DNA of 64,000 nt from Allostella vacuolata (GTDB taxonomy: Bacteria > Pseudomonadota > Alphaproteobacteria > ATCC43930 > Allostellaceae). Every line of letters begins with the position of its first letter. The stretch's first letter is position 1. Positions 34,560 to 42,181 of the stretch are shown in pieces. The notes under the pieces are model-generated. The model saw only the letters and a program-made list of their open reading frames with translations. It was not told where the DNA came from and did no database searches. Location of the stretch: positions 2,259,001 to 2,323,000 of the forward strand of contig AP019702.1 of assembly GCA_006739055.1 (NCBI GenBank). The letters are read 5' to 3'. The position numbers and the translations under genes are program-made.

Positions 34560-34897
34560 GCGGGCCGGGACCGGGATCGGCGCCGGCCTGGCCCGCGCCC
34601 TGGACATGACGACGGACAGGACGATCGGCTGACCGGCGGCGCTCGCGGCCGTCGGGCGGGGTGCCGGTGGGTTTGCCGGCGCACCATCGCCTGAGGCGAT
34701 TGCAATCAGAATGACTGCTTCGGAAGGTTGTCCCGACCTTAGATCAATTTTGGTTATCAAAACCATCGATCTAAAACACCGGAAGTCTCCGCCTGCGACG
34801 CCATCTCCATAGACAGGAAGATCCATCGTCTCGGCACCGAGAGGTGACGGCAGGGCCGCCGGATCCGTCGAGACCAACCTGTCCGAAGGAGAATGTC
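34560..34897. other. 338-bp intergenic region upstream of the Gly-Asp repeat protein, with several dyads
   Basis: No coding region is convincing here. The stretch from 34686 has ATCGCC-TGA-GGCGAT (34686-34700) overlapping the perfect palindrome GATTGCAATC (34698-34707); the first may end the lacI transcript. An A/T-rich nested dyad follows at 34739-34774: outer arms TTAGATC/GATCTAA and inner arms TTTTG/CAAAA around GTTAT. This is the most A/T-rich part of the neighbourhood and probably carries the promoter and operator of the downstream gene, leaving a leader of about 100 nt. Confidence 0.5.
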
Positions 34898-37429
34898 ATG
34901 CAGTTCACCGGCACCACGGGACCAGACGTACTCAGCGGATCCGCCCTCCCGGACTTGATCAATGGCATGTCCGCCGATGATATTCTGGCAGGAGGTCTTG
35001 GCGACGACACGCTCATCGGCGGTCGCGGCAATGATTACCTGGATGGCGGTGCGGGAGATGACATCATCGTTGCCGGCCTCGGGCGCGACACCGCGCGCGG
35101 TGGCGACGGGACAAATACGTTCGTGGTCGCATTCGGTGATGCGAAGTCCGTCACGATCATCGAGGATTTCAAGAAGGGGGTCGACCAGCTTCGCATCGAA
35201 GGGTCCGACGGTACCATCTCCGATGAACTTCTCCGGCAAGCTCTGTCCAGCCAGAAAGTAGTGGGCGAAGATCTTGTCATCACCCTGTCGGACGGCCGCG
35301 TGATCATCCTGCGTGGCGCATTTTCCATGATGGTCAATTTCGATGAGGTAAGCAACGGCGGCGCCGACGGCTTGCCCGTCGGCGACGTTGTCGGTGGCGA
35401 TGGCGATGGCGACGGCGACGGCGATGGCGATGGCGATGGCGATGGCGACGGCGATGGCGACGGCGACGGCGATGGCGACGGCGACGGCGACGGCGATGGC
35501 GATGGCGACGGCGACGGCGACGGCGATGGCGACGGCGATGGCGACGGCGATGGCGACGGCGACGGCGATGGCGACGGCGATGGCGACGGCGACGGCGATG
35601 GCGACGGCGATGGCGACGGCGACGGCGATGGCGACGGCGACGGCGATGGCGACGGCGACGGCGACGGCGATGGCGATGGCGACGGCGATGGCGACGGCGA
35701 CGGCGACGGCGATGGCGATGGCGATGGCGATGGCGATGGCGACGGCGATGGCGACGGCGATGGCGACGGCGACGGCGACGGCGATGGCGATGGCGACGGC
35801 GACGGCGATGGCGACGGCGACGGCGACGGCGATGGCGACGGCGATGGCGACGGCGACGGCGACGGCGATGGCGATGGCCTTGGCATCACCGGCCCGGGTG
35901 GCCTTGTTGAGGATGTCTTCGGCAGCGACCCGGTTGGCGATCGCGTCGATGACACCCCGCTTGTCGATGATCTCGTCGGCGACCTGATCGGCGGCGGTGA
36001 CGACGGTACGCTCGGCCGTGTCGGGGACGACCTGCCTATCGTGAGCGGACTGGTCGCAAGCGGCCTCGGCGTGACGGATCCGGGCGGCCTGGCCGACGAC
36101 CTCGTGGGCAGCGACCCGGTCGGCGATCTGGTGGAAGAGCTGCCGGTCGTCGACGAGCTGGTCGGCGGCGCGCTCGGCGGTGGCGATGACGGCACGGTCG
36201 GCGGCCTGGCCGACGATCTGCCCGTGCTCGACGATCTGCCCGTGCTCGACGACCTGCCCGTGCTCGACGACCTGCTGGACGGCACCGTTAGCGGCCTCGG
36301 CGTGACGGATCCGGGCGGCCTGGCCGACGACCTCGTGGGCAGCGACCCGGTCGGCGATCTGGTGGAAGACCTGCCGATCGTCGACGAGCTGGTCGGCGAC
36401 GCGCTCGGTGGTGGCGATGACGGCACGGTCGGCGGCCTGGCCGACGATCTGCCCGTGCTCGACGATCTGCCCGTGCTCGACGACCTGCTGGACGGCACCG
36501 CTAGCGGCCTCGGCGTGACGGATCCGGGCGGCCTGGCCGACGACCTCGTGGGCAGCGACCCGGTCGGCGATCTGGTGGAAGACCTGCCGGTCGTCGACGA
36601 GCTGGTCGGCGACGCGCTCGGCGGTGGCGATGACGGCACGGTCGGTGGCCTGGCCGACGATCTGCCCGTGCTCGACGATCTGCCCGTGCTCGACGATCTG
36701 CCCGTGCTCGACGACCTGCTGGACGGCACCGTTAGCGGCCTCGGCGTGACGGATCCGGGCGGCCTGGCCGACGACCTCGTGGGCAGCGACCCGGTCGGCG
36801 ATCTGGTGGAAGACCTGCCGGTCGTCGACGAGCTGGTCGGCGACCTGCTCGGTGGTGGCGATGACGGCACGGTCGGAAGCGTGCTCGAAGATGAGAACGA
36901 TACGGTTCCGGGCATCGTCGAGGATCTGCCGGTGGTGGGTGACCTGGCCGGCGGCGACAGCGGCCTGGGCGTGATGGAGTCGGGTGGCCTGGTCGACGAC
37001 CTGCTGGACGACGACCCAGTCGGTGGCCTGGTCGACGACCTTCCGGTCGCCGATGACCTGGTCGGTGACCTGCTGGGCGGCGGCGGCGACGGCACGGTCG
37101 GCAACCTCGTCGAGGACGATGACGACGACAGTTTCGGCAGTCTGATCGAGGATCTGCCGGCCGTGGAGGGCCTGCTCGGCAGCAGCGACGACGAACCGGC
37201 CGGCAACCTGCTCGACGAGCCCGACGAATTTCCCATCGTCGGGAACGTGGCCGGCAGTGGATCGGCGGACGCTGACGGCGGGCTGCTGGAATCCCTGCCG
37301 GTCGTCGGTGACCTGGTTGACGGCGGCGGCTCCGACCCCGAGCCGACCCCCGAGCCGACGGTTGCCGATGTCGTCCAGCCGGTGGTCGAGCCCGTCGACA
37401 ACGCCCTGGGAGGCCTGCTCTCCTGGTAG
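34898..37429 (+). CDS. RTX-like calcium-binding protein with 80 Gly-Asp dipeptides and acidic tandem repeats
   Basis: An 843-residue, very acidic protein. Residues 1-150 are an RTX module: nonapeptide repeats ([31 protein letters not shown]) and the capping segment [21 protein letters not shown]. Residues 167-326 are exactly 80 uninterrupted GD dipeptides. Residues 327 to about 760 are roughly six repeats of about 75 residues ([20 protein letters not shown], then [20 protein letters not shown] and two or three LPVLDD blocks). The end is [14 protein letters not shown] caps are normally C-terminal next to the type I secretion signal; here the module is N-terminal. There is no Sec signal, so type I secretion is the likely route, but no exporter gene is nearby. 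Start ATG 34898 has AAGGAG upstream. Function unknown: a secreted calcium-binding or surface polymer is an inference. Confidence 0.82.
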   Translation: MQFTGTTGPDVLSGSALPDLINGMSADDILAGGLGDDTLIGGRGNDYLDGGAGDDIIVAGLGRDTARGGDGTNTFVVAFGDAKSVTIIEDFKKGVDQLRIEGSDGTISDELLRQALSSQKVVGEDLVITLSDGRVIILRGAFSMMVNFDEVSNGGADGLPVGDVVGGDGDGDGDGDGDGDGDGDGDGDGDGDGDGDGDGDGDGDGDGDGDGDGDGDGDGDGDGDGDGDGDGDGDGDGDGDGDGDGDGDGDGDGDGDGDGDGDGDGDGDGDGDGDGDGDGDGDGDGDGDGDGDGDGDGDGDGDGDGDGDGDGDGDGDGDGDGDGDGDGLGITGPGGLVEDVFGSDPVGDRVDDTPLVDDLVGDLIGGGDDGTLGRVGDDLPIVSGLVASGLGVTDPGGLADDLVGSDPVGDLVEELPVVDELVGGALGGGDDGTVGGLADDLPVLDDLPVLDDLPVLDDLLDGTVSGLGVTDPGGLADDLVGSDPVGDLVEDLPIVDELVGDALGGGDDGTVGGLADDLPVLDDLPVLDDLLDGTASGLGVTDPGGLADDLVGSDPVGDLVEDLPVVDELVGDALGGGDDGTVGGLADDLPVLDDLPVLDDLPVLDDLLDGTVSGLGVTDPGGLADDLVGSDPVGDLVEDLPVVDELVGDLLGGGDDGTVGSVLEDENDTVPGIVEDLPVVGDLAGGDSGLGVMESGGLVDDLLDDDPVGGLVDDLPVADDLVGDLLGGGGDGTVGNLVEDDDDDSFGSLIEDLPAVEGLLGSSDDEPAGNLLDEPDEFPIVGNVAGSGSADADGGLLESLPVVGDLVDGGGSDPEPTPEPTVADVVQPVVEPVDNALGGLLSW
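35396..35875 (+). repeat. 80 copies of hexanucleotide GGCGAY encoding poly(Gly-Asp)
   Basis: The 480 bp consist of 80 in-frame units, GGC followed by GAT or GAC, with no other base changes. Glycine is always GGC; the aspartate codon mixes GAT and GAC. Some parts show a higher-order period of five units (30 bp), for example in 35521-35640, which suggests growth by block duplication. None of the six reading frames through the repeat contains a stop. Confidence 0.95.
35876..37195 (+). repeat. Tandem repeats of about 225-231 bp encoding acidic VDDL/LPVLDD units
   Basis: Units start at 35876, 36062, 36293, 36506, 36737 and 36962. Units 2-4 (36062-36736) are nearly identical at DNA level and differ mainly in the copy number of an 18-bp sub-repeat encoding DLPVLD: three, two and three copies. 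Unit 5 matches for its first two thirds. Units 1 and 6 have diverged. The pattern shows recent expansion from the middle of the array, with older copies at the edges. Confidence 0.88.
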
Positions 37430-37452
37430 CTGACGGACACGGTCGGCAACGA

Positions 37453-37486
37453 GGGGCCCGGCGCGGATCGCCGGGCCCCTTGTTTG
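37453..37486 (+). terminator. Intrinsic terminator of the Gly-Asp repeat protein gene
   Basis: A perfect 11-bp stem (arms 37453-37463 and 37469-37479, beginning GGGGCCCGG) with loop CGGAT is followed by TTGTTTG. It starts 24 bases after the stop codon and is the best rho-independent terminator in the window. The converging lysR gene ends 46 bases further on. Confidence 0.8.
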
Positions 37487-37531
37487 CTCGACGCCGGGCG
37501 CAGCGGTCGAACAGGGGAGGGCAGGCAGGTC

Positions 37532-38422
37532 TCAGGTGGGGTGCGAATCCGTCCAGCGGAAACCCTTGACGTCCTTCACGAACTTGGCGACGCCGGGGGA
37601 GAAGCGCCGGCCTGCGACCGACACCAGGGCGACATCCCGGGCCAGTTCCGGATCGGCCACTACCCGGCTCTTCAATCCCATCGCCGAGATCGAGTATTCC
37701 GGCATCACGGCGATACCGAAGCCTGCCAGGACCAGCCCCTGCACCCAGTCGTCGCGATGGCTGCGGTGGGCGCAGTTCAGTTCGTGCGCATGCACGTTCC
37801 ACTGCTTGAGAATCTGCAGGCGCGCCTCGCAGCTGAGCCGGTCGATGTAGGGTTCCTTGACCAGTTCCGAGAAGGCGATGCGGTCGCGGGATTCGTAGGT
37901 GTGGCCGCGCGGAAAGATCGCGGCATAGCGCTCGGAATAGAGATGCACCGCATCGAAGCGCCCGCCGATCGGCGCCGGCAACCCCATCACCGCCAGATCC
38001 AGGGCGCCCGCCATCAGCTTCTCGGAGAGCTCCTCCAGCGTTCCCTCGTGCAGCCAGAGCTCGATGCCTGGATTGTCGCGCTGGAACTCCGACAGGAAGC
38101 GGGTGAACCGCAGGGGGCCGATCGTCACCATGATGCCGATGTTGAGCGGCGCCTTCTCCAGGTAGAGGAAGTCGTGCGCCGCGATCTTCGCGGCATGGGT
38201 GCGCGACTGCACTTCCTCCAGGAAGGGCCGTATCAGGCGACCGAAGTCGGTGAGGTGGGTCAGGTTGCGTTCGCGACGGAACAGTTGTCCCCCCAGCTTC
38301 TCCTCCAGCTTCTGGATGCCCTTGGTCAAAGCCGGCTGGGAGATGTTGCAGCGCGCGGCCGCCCGCCGGAAGTTCAGCGTCTCGCACATCGCCAGAAAGT
38401 ACCGGATCTCGTGCATCTCCAT
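37532..38422 (-). CDS. LysR family transcriptional regulator
   Basis: A 296-residue LysR-type regulator. The winged helix-turn-helix occupies residues 1-62 ([40 protein letters not shown]), followed by the two-lobed effector domain from about residue 93 ([18 protein letters not shown]). It starts four bases after the stop of the upstream toroid-like gene, with GGGGAGG overlapping that stop, so it is co-transcribed with it. LysR genes are usually divergent from their targets, so this arrangement is unusual. Confidence 0.9.
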   Translation of the reverse strand: MEMHEIRYFLAMCETLNFRRAAARCNISQPALTKGIQKLEEKLGGQLFRRERNLTHLTDFGRLIRPFLEEVQSRTHAAKIAAHDFLYLEKAPLNIGIMVTIGPLRFTRFLSEFQRDNPGIELWLHEGTLEELSEKLMAGALDLAVMGLPAPIGGRFDAVHLYSERYAAIFPRGHTYESRDRIAFSELVKEPYIDRLSCEARLQILKQWNVHAHELNCAHRSHRDDWVQGLVLAGFGIAVMPEYSISAMGLKSRVVADPELARDVALVSVAGRRFSPGVAKFVKDVKGFRWTDSHPT

Positions 38423-38425
38423 CGG

Positions 38426-40102
38426 CTACACCTCCCCGCCGTCCGATCCGTCATCCGTCGTCGCCGATCCGGAGTTCTGCTCGCGCGGCGCGACCGGTGC
38501 GGGAGCTGAATCCAGCCGGTGGTTGTGATAGAGCAGGGCCATCAACGCATGCTGGACGTTATCGACCCGGACCGTGTTGTCGTAAATTTCCGTTCGGACT
38601 GCACCATTCACCCGCTCGCGGCGGGAGATGTAGAGGAAGTCGTCCTCGCTGCTGAACGACAGCTGGGCGATGTTTCGAATCCCGCGAGTGAACGCCAGAG
38701 TATAGGCCGCAATGCGTCGCCGGTCGCCCACGACCTGTGCGAGCGAAATGGCCGCGGCCAGGCCTTCCAGGTATGCCCCGGTCGAGGCGGCGTGCGGCGG
38801 GCCGAACTCCGGATGGTGCGGGTCGTAGAACCGACCGCGCATGTCCTCGGACGGTGCTGCCTCCCATTGCTGCATCGGCAGCAGCCAGTCGACCATCTCG
38901 AAGACGAAGGGAATCCGGTCGGTCAGGCCGGTTGCGGCATGCAGCGCGGCATGGGCCTGGGCGTGCCAGGGGATGAATGCCGGGTTGCGGTGGTGCCGAT
39001 GCCAGTCGCGATAGTGGTCGAGCGACCGCAGGAGACGCGCCAGGACCGCCGCATCCCGTTCCCGGGCGTAGAGATGGGCCCAGAAGAGGGCGGCCTCCCC
39101 CGGGTAGAAGTTCTGGTTGTCGTTGCGCTCGGCCGGAAAGTGGAAGGTGCGGAAGGCGCCGTCCGGCTGCCACAGGCCCTCGATGCCGCGGATGATGCCC
39201 CGGAGCGCCGCCCGCCGCCGATCGGCCGGGGCGGCTTCCAGGAGGGCGAGACCGGCGATGGCGGCCGCGCCGAGCTTGGCCGACCCTCCATGCGCGACCA
39301 CGCCGGACCCATCCGGCATCTCCTGGTAGTAGGCCTGCAACTGCCGATCGAGGTTGCGTTCGCTCGCGGCCCGCGCGTCGGCCCGACCCGACCAGCGCGC
39401 ATAGCGGCCGAGCGCCAGGGTGCCCATGAACTGCCGCACCGTGTTGTCGGCTGCGGATTCGCGGCCGCGGCTCGGCCAGTACTTGTAGACGAGACGCCCG
39501 TCCGGGCCGGTGTTGCGCACGAGCCAGCCGCCCAGGCGATGGGCGAGATCCGTCGTCGCTTCCGGGGTGATTGCCGCGAGCGGGACCGCCGGGCCGCTGC
39601 GCGACCAGCGCCGGGCCGGGCCGGGCGAGTCGAGCGGCACGATGAACGTCGCCCCGGCCACGCGGAACAGTTGCTCGTCCGCCGCCGGGCCCTCGTCCAG
39701 CGCGGCGCGGCAGCGCTGCAGCGCGCGCGACCAGCTATGGTTGGCGGCGATCATCTGGCTGGGCGGCATCCGCGCCACGCGGTCGCCTCGACGCACCTCG
39801 ATCCCGAGGATGCCGGTCCACGAACGCGGCGCTTCGCCTTCTGTCGGCGTCCAGGGTTCCAGCCGCTCCGGCAGGAACATTTCCATGCAATCGGCTGCCG
39901 GATGGGCACGCCGATGGTCGGCGATCCAGCCGGCATGATCGCCGCCGGCCCACCCGTGCCACAGCCGCCGGCCCCGATGGCGAAGGCATATGTAGATCGG
40001 CAGGGGCCAGTCCGGCCCACCGGCAAGGAGCGCCCCGACATCGGCGTCGGCCGTCTGGCTGTCGTCCCGGGAAATGACGGTTCGCTCCGGCAAGACGAAC
40101 AC
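38426..40102 (-). CDS. Unknown protein, probable alpha/alpha-toroid (six-hairpin-like) domain
   Basis: A 558-residue protein of no family I recognise. From about residue 185 onward it shows repeated amphipathic helix pairs rich in aromatic residues: DNTVRQFMGTLALGRYARW, KLGAAAIAGLALLEAAP, NQNFYPGEAALFWAHLYAR, AFIPWHAQAHAALHAATGL, STGAYLEGLAAAISLAQVVG and DNVQHALMALLYHNHRL. That spacing is typical of toroid folds found in glycosidases, lyases and epimerases. The N-terminal 170 residues form a separate domain including SWTGILGIEVRRGDRVARM. No signal peptide is evident. The start is GTG 40102 with a weak AGGA upstream, and is uncertain. It is divergent from a cupin gene and runs straight into lysR. 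Confidence 0.7.
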   Translation of the reverse strand: MFVLPERTVISRDDSQTADADVGALLAGGPDWPLPIYICLRHRGRRLWHGWAGGDHAGWIADHRRAHPAADCMEMFLPERLEPWTPTEGEAPRSWTGILGIEVRRGDRVARMPPSQMIAANHSWSRALQRCRAALDEGPAADEQLFRVAGATFIVPLDSPGPARRWSRSGPAVPLAAITPEATTDLAHRLGGWLVRNTGPDGRLVYKYWPSRGRESAADNTVRQFMGTLALGRYARWSGRADARAASERNLDRQLQAYYQEMPDGSGVVAHGGSAKLGAAAIAGLALLEAAPADRRRAALRGIIRGIEGLWQPDGAFRTFHFPAERNDNQNFYPGEAALFWAHLYARERDAAVLARLLRSLDHYRDWHRHHRNPAFIPWHAQAHAALHAATGLTDRIPFVFEMVDWLLPMQQWEAAPSEDMRGRFYDPHHPEFGPPHAASTGAYLEGLAAAISLAQVVGDRRRIAAYTLAFTRGIRNIAQLSFSSEDDFLYISRRERVNGAVRTEIYDNTVRVDNVQHALMALLYHNHRLDSAPAPVAPREQNSGSATTDDGSDGGEV

Positions 40103-40273
40103 ATCCTATGACTATAAAAGCGACTTATTATCTATCAGCAGGGTAGCCAATCGGAACCGGACTGGCCATCCCGATCGGCGCCTGTGCCCGGCGGTGCGAC
40201 GAGACGGGGCCTTTCGCGATGCCCGGTGACAGGGTGTATGATAATCGCAAAAGCAGCCTGGAGGATGTGATCG
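40103..40273. promoter_or_regulatory. Divergent promoter region between toroid-like and cupin genes
   Basis: The 171-bp gap is A/T-rich at 40105-40140 (upstream of the toroid-like gene on the minus strand) and again at 40236-40255. A GATAAT at 40240-40245, preceded by TGTAT in extended-minus-10 context, could serve the cupin gene. No convincing minus-35 boxes were found. Confidence 0.3.
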
Positions 40274-40813
40274 ATGGGTGACCCGTTGAAGCGTTTTTGC
40301 GAGGCGAGCCGAGAGGCGTTGCGTGCCGACCCGGGCCCGGAGGGGCGCGAAGTGGTCCGCAAGCTGGTCGAGGCGCTGGTTTCCGATCCGGAATTCGTGA
40401 GCGCCTATGTCGGGCCCGACGCGCCGATCGGCAAGCGCACCCTCTACCAGGATCCCGAACTGGGCTTCGTCGTTCTGGGCTACAATCAAGACAAGCCGCA
40501 CAAATCGCCGCCGCACGACCATGGGGCTTCCTGGGCGATCTATGCGCAGATCAGCGCGCATACGGACATGGCCCTCTATGAACGCGCCGAGGGCAATGGT
40601 CCGGGGCCGGCGAAGATTTCGCTCGGCCGCTCCTATCGCCTCAACCCGGGAGAGGCGGGCCTCTATGACGGTCCGGAGATTCACGCCATCGACTATCCGG
40701 CCGGCGCCCGGTACGTCCGGGTGACGGGTGCCGACCTCGATCACGTCCCGCGGCTGCGCTACGATCCGGCGACCGGCCAGGCGAGCGTGATCGCCAGCGC
40801 ATCGGCCAGCTAG
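40274..40813 (+). CDS. Cupin-fold protein of the cysteine dioxygenase/COG5553 type
   Basis: A 179-residue small double-stranded beta-helix protein. The metal-binding segment KSPPHDHGASWAIYAQ gives the two first histidines, and GPEIHAIDYP supplies the third; glutamate is not obvious between them, as in the thiol dioxygenases. The N-terminal helices (PLKRFCEASREALRADPGPEGREVVRKLV) match the helical lead of predicted metal-dependent enzymes in this group. GGAGG precedes the start. The natural substrate is unknown; a thiol dioxygenase is one option. It is divergent from the toroid-like gene, so a shared function is plausible but unproven. Confidence 0.75.
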   Translation: MGDPLKRFCEASREALRADPGPEGREVVRKLVEALVSDPEFVSAYVGPDAPIGKRTLYQDPELGFVVLGYNQDKPHKSPPHDHGASWAIYAQISAHTDMALYERAEGNGPGPAKISLGRSYRLNPGEAGLYDGPEIHAIDYPAGARYVRVTGADLDHVPRLRYDPATGQASVIASASAS

Positions 40814-41061
40814 ACACGGGACCGTCCAGACACGGGGGCGGCGGCCGGCCACTACGGCGGTCGCCGCATCGCCGTCATATTTTGGACAAGGTCGTCGGGA
40901 AGATGGCCGGCCGACGCCATGGGCGGCCGGGCAAAGGCCAAGGCTGGCTCCCTGGCTGGCCGCCCAGACCATATCGGTTGGGGCGTGGCGGGGGCGAACT
41001 TGCGCATCTGGCGGAATTGGTCGAAGCTCGTTCGTGAACGAGGCGGGTTTGGAGCGGCCGG
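40814..41061. other. 248-bp intergenic region before the response regulator
   Basis: I see no gene, terminator or good promoter. A nine-base sequence AGACACGGG occurs twice close to the cupin stop codon (within 40812-40840). The rest is G/C-rich without recognisable dyads. Confidence 0.4.
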
Positions 41062-42072
41062 ATGCGCGCTCTGATTGTCGATGACTCTCTGGAAATCCGC
41101 GAGGTCATCGCGGCCTACCTGACCGCGGCCGGGTATCCGGACCCGGCCAGATCGGCCGATGCCGAGGGTGCCCTTCGCATGCTCGGGATCGAGCAGGCGG
41201 GTTTGTCTGCCGAGGCCATGGCGCCCGCGCTGAAGGACATCGACGTCATCCTGATGGACATCATGATGCCGGGCATGGATGGCATCGAAGCCTGTGCGCG
41301 GATCAAGCGCCATTCCGATACGGCGGAGACGCCGGTCCTGATGGTTTCCAGCCGCGACGACAACACGGCCCTCCAGCAGGCATTTCTCGCCGGCGCCTCC
41401 GACTATGTGCGCAAGCCGATCGAGCGGGTCGAGCTGCTGGCGCGGATTCGCTCCGCCCTGCGCCTGAAGGCCGAGCTGGATCGCAGGCGGGTCCAGGAAC
41501 AGGCATTGCGCAACGAACTGGTCCGCCTCCGTACCTCTCTGAGCGAGGCGGCCGTCGACACCGCGACCGGGCTGGCTTCGCCGATCGTGCTGGCCGGCGT
41601 CACCGACGCCGCGCTCGCCGCCGGCCGTCCGGTGGCGGTCCTTGCCGTCGCGATCGACGGCTTCTCGCCGATCGGCGTCCCGTCCGAGGCGGAGCAGCGC
41701 ACCGCAGATCGCGTTCTGGGCGTGATCGAGCGGGCGTCGGCCGGCCTCGGCGATCTGGTGGCCGGCGGCGCGTCGCCGGGCCGCCTGCTGGTGCTGCTGC
41801 GAGATCGGCCCCTGGCCGACGTGTCCGCGCTGGCGGACCGGCTCAGGCTGGCGGTGGAGCGCGCCCGGATCGAGCGGGAAGGGGAGCCGGCGGGGCCGGT
41901 CACCATCAGCATCGGCCTCGTCCATGAAGTTCCGCCCGGGACGAGTTCCGGCCCCTTGCTGGAGCAGGCGAAACGGGCGGCGGGGGCGGCCTCCGCGCGC
42001 GGCGGCAACCGCGTCGAGCGAGCTCCGTCCGGCCACGTCGATCCGCTCGGACGGATGCGGGACCGCGCCTGA
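41062..42072 (+). CDS. Response regulator: receiver domain plus degenerate GGDEF domain
   Basis: A 336-residue protein. The receiver domain (residues 1-130) has the acidic pair in IVDDSLEIR, phospho-acceptor D66 (ILMDIMMPGMDG), the switch serine in VLMVSSRDD and K in YVRKPIE. A coiled coil (residues about 130-165) joins it to a GGDEF-like fold (TATGLASPIVL ... VTISIGLV). The signature loop reads AGGASPGRLLVLL at residues 234-246: the D-E-F is replaced, so diguanylate cyclase activity is not expected. It precedes the hybrid kinase by 109 bases in the same direction and is its natural partner; output could be by protein contact or GTP/c-di-GMP binding. Confidence 0.85.
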   Translation: MRALIVDDSLEIREVIAAYLTAAGYPDPARSADAEGALRMLGIEQAGLSAEAMAPALKDIDVILMDIMMPGMDGIEACARIKRHSDTAETPVLMVSSRDDNTALQQAFLAGASDYVRKPIERVELLARIRSALRLKAELDRRRVQEQALRNELVRLRTSLSEAAVDTATGLASPIVLAGVTDAALAAGRPVAVLAVAIDGFSPIGVPSEAEQRTADRVLGVIERASAGLGDLVAGGASPGRLLVLLRDRPLADVSALADRLRLAVERARIEREGEPAGPVTISIGLVHEVPPGTSSGPLLEQAKRAAGAASARGGNRVERAPSGHVDPLGRMRDRA

Positions 42073-42181
42073 TCCGGGGCCGGACGACAATCGCGGGCCG
42101 GCCACTTCCGGCAACTGTCACCTTGCACGGTCGGGAGTTTTCACCGAACCTGCGCCGCACGATGAAGCTCGTCTAGACAGC

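Noticed and set aside
35396-35875. Repeat tract considered as a CRISPR array, iteron origin or centromere-like site
   Set aside because: The units are six bases with no spacers and keep a reading frame perfectly inside a larger coding repeat protein, so a coding explanation is sufficient.
35388-35987. A plus-strand frame encoding an Ala-Met/Thr polymer through the repeat tract
   Set aside because: It is the +1 shift of the same hexanucleotide tract; no start signal or domain supports it.
35035-37449. An open minus-strand frame of about 800 codons rich in Ser-Pro dipeptides opposite the Gly-Asp repeat gene
   Set aside because: It is the mirror of the GGCGAY tract and repeat array, which have no stops in any frame. 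It has no ribosome site, and the plus-strand frame has RTX domains, a good start and a terminator.
41752-41800. Functional diguanylate cyclase activity for the response regulator
   Set aside because: The signature loop is GGASPG rather than GGDEF/GGEEF, so the catalytic acidic residues are absent.
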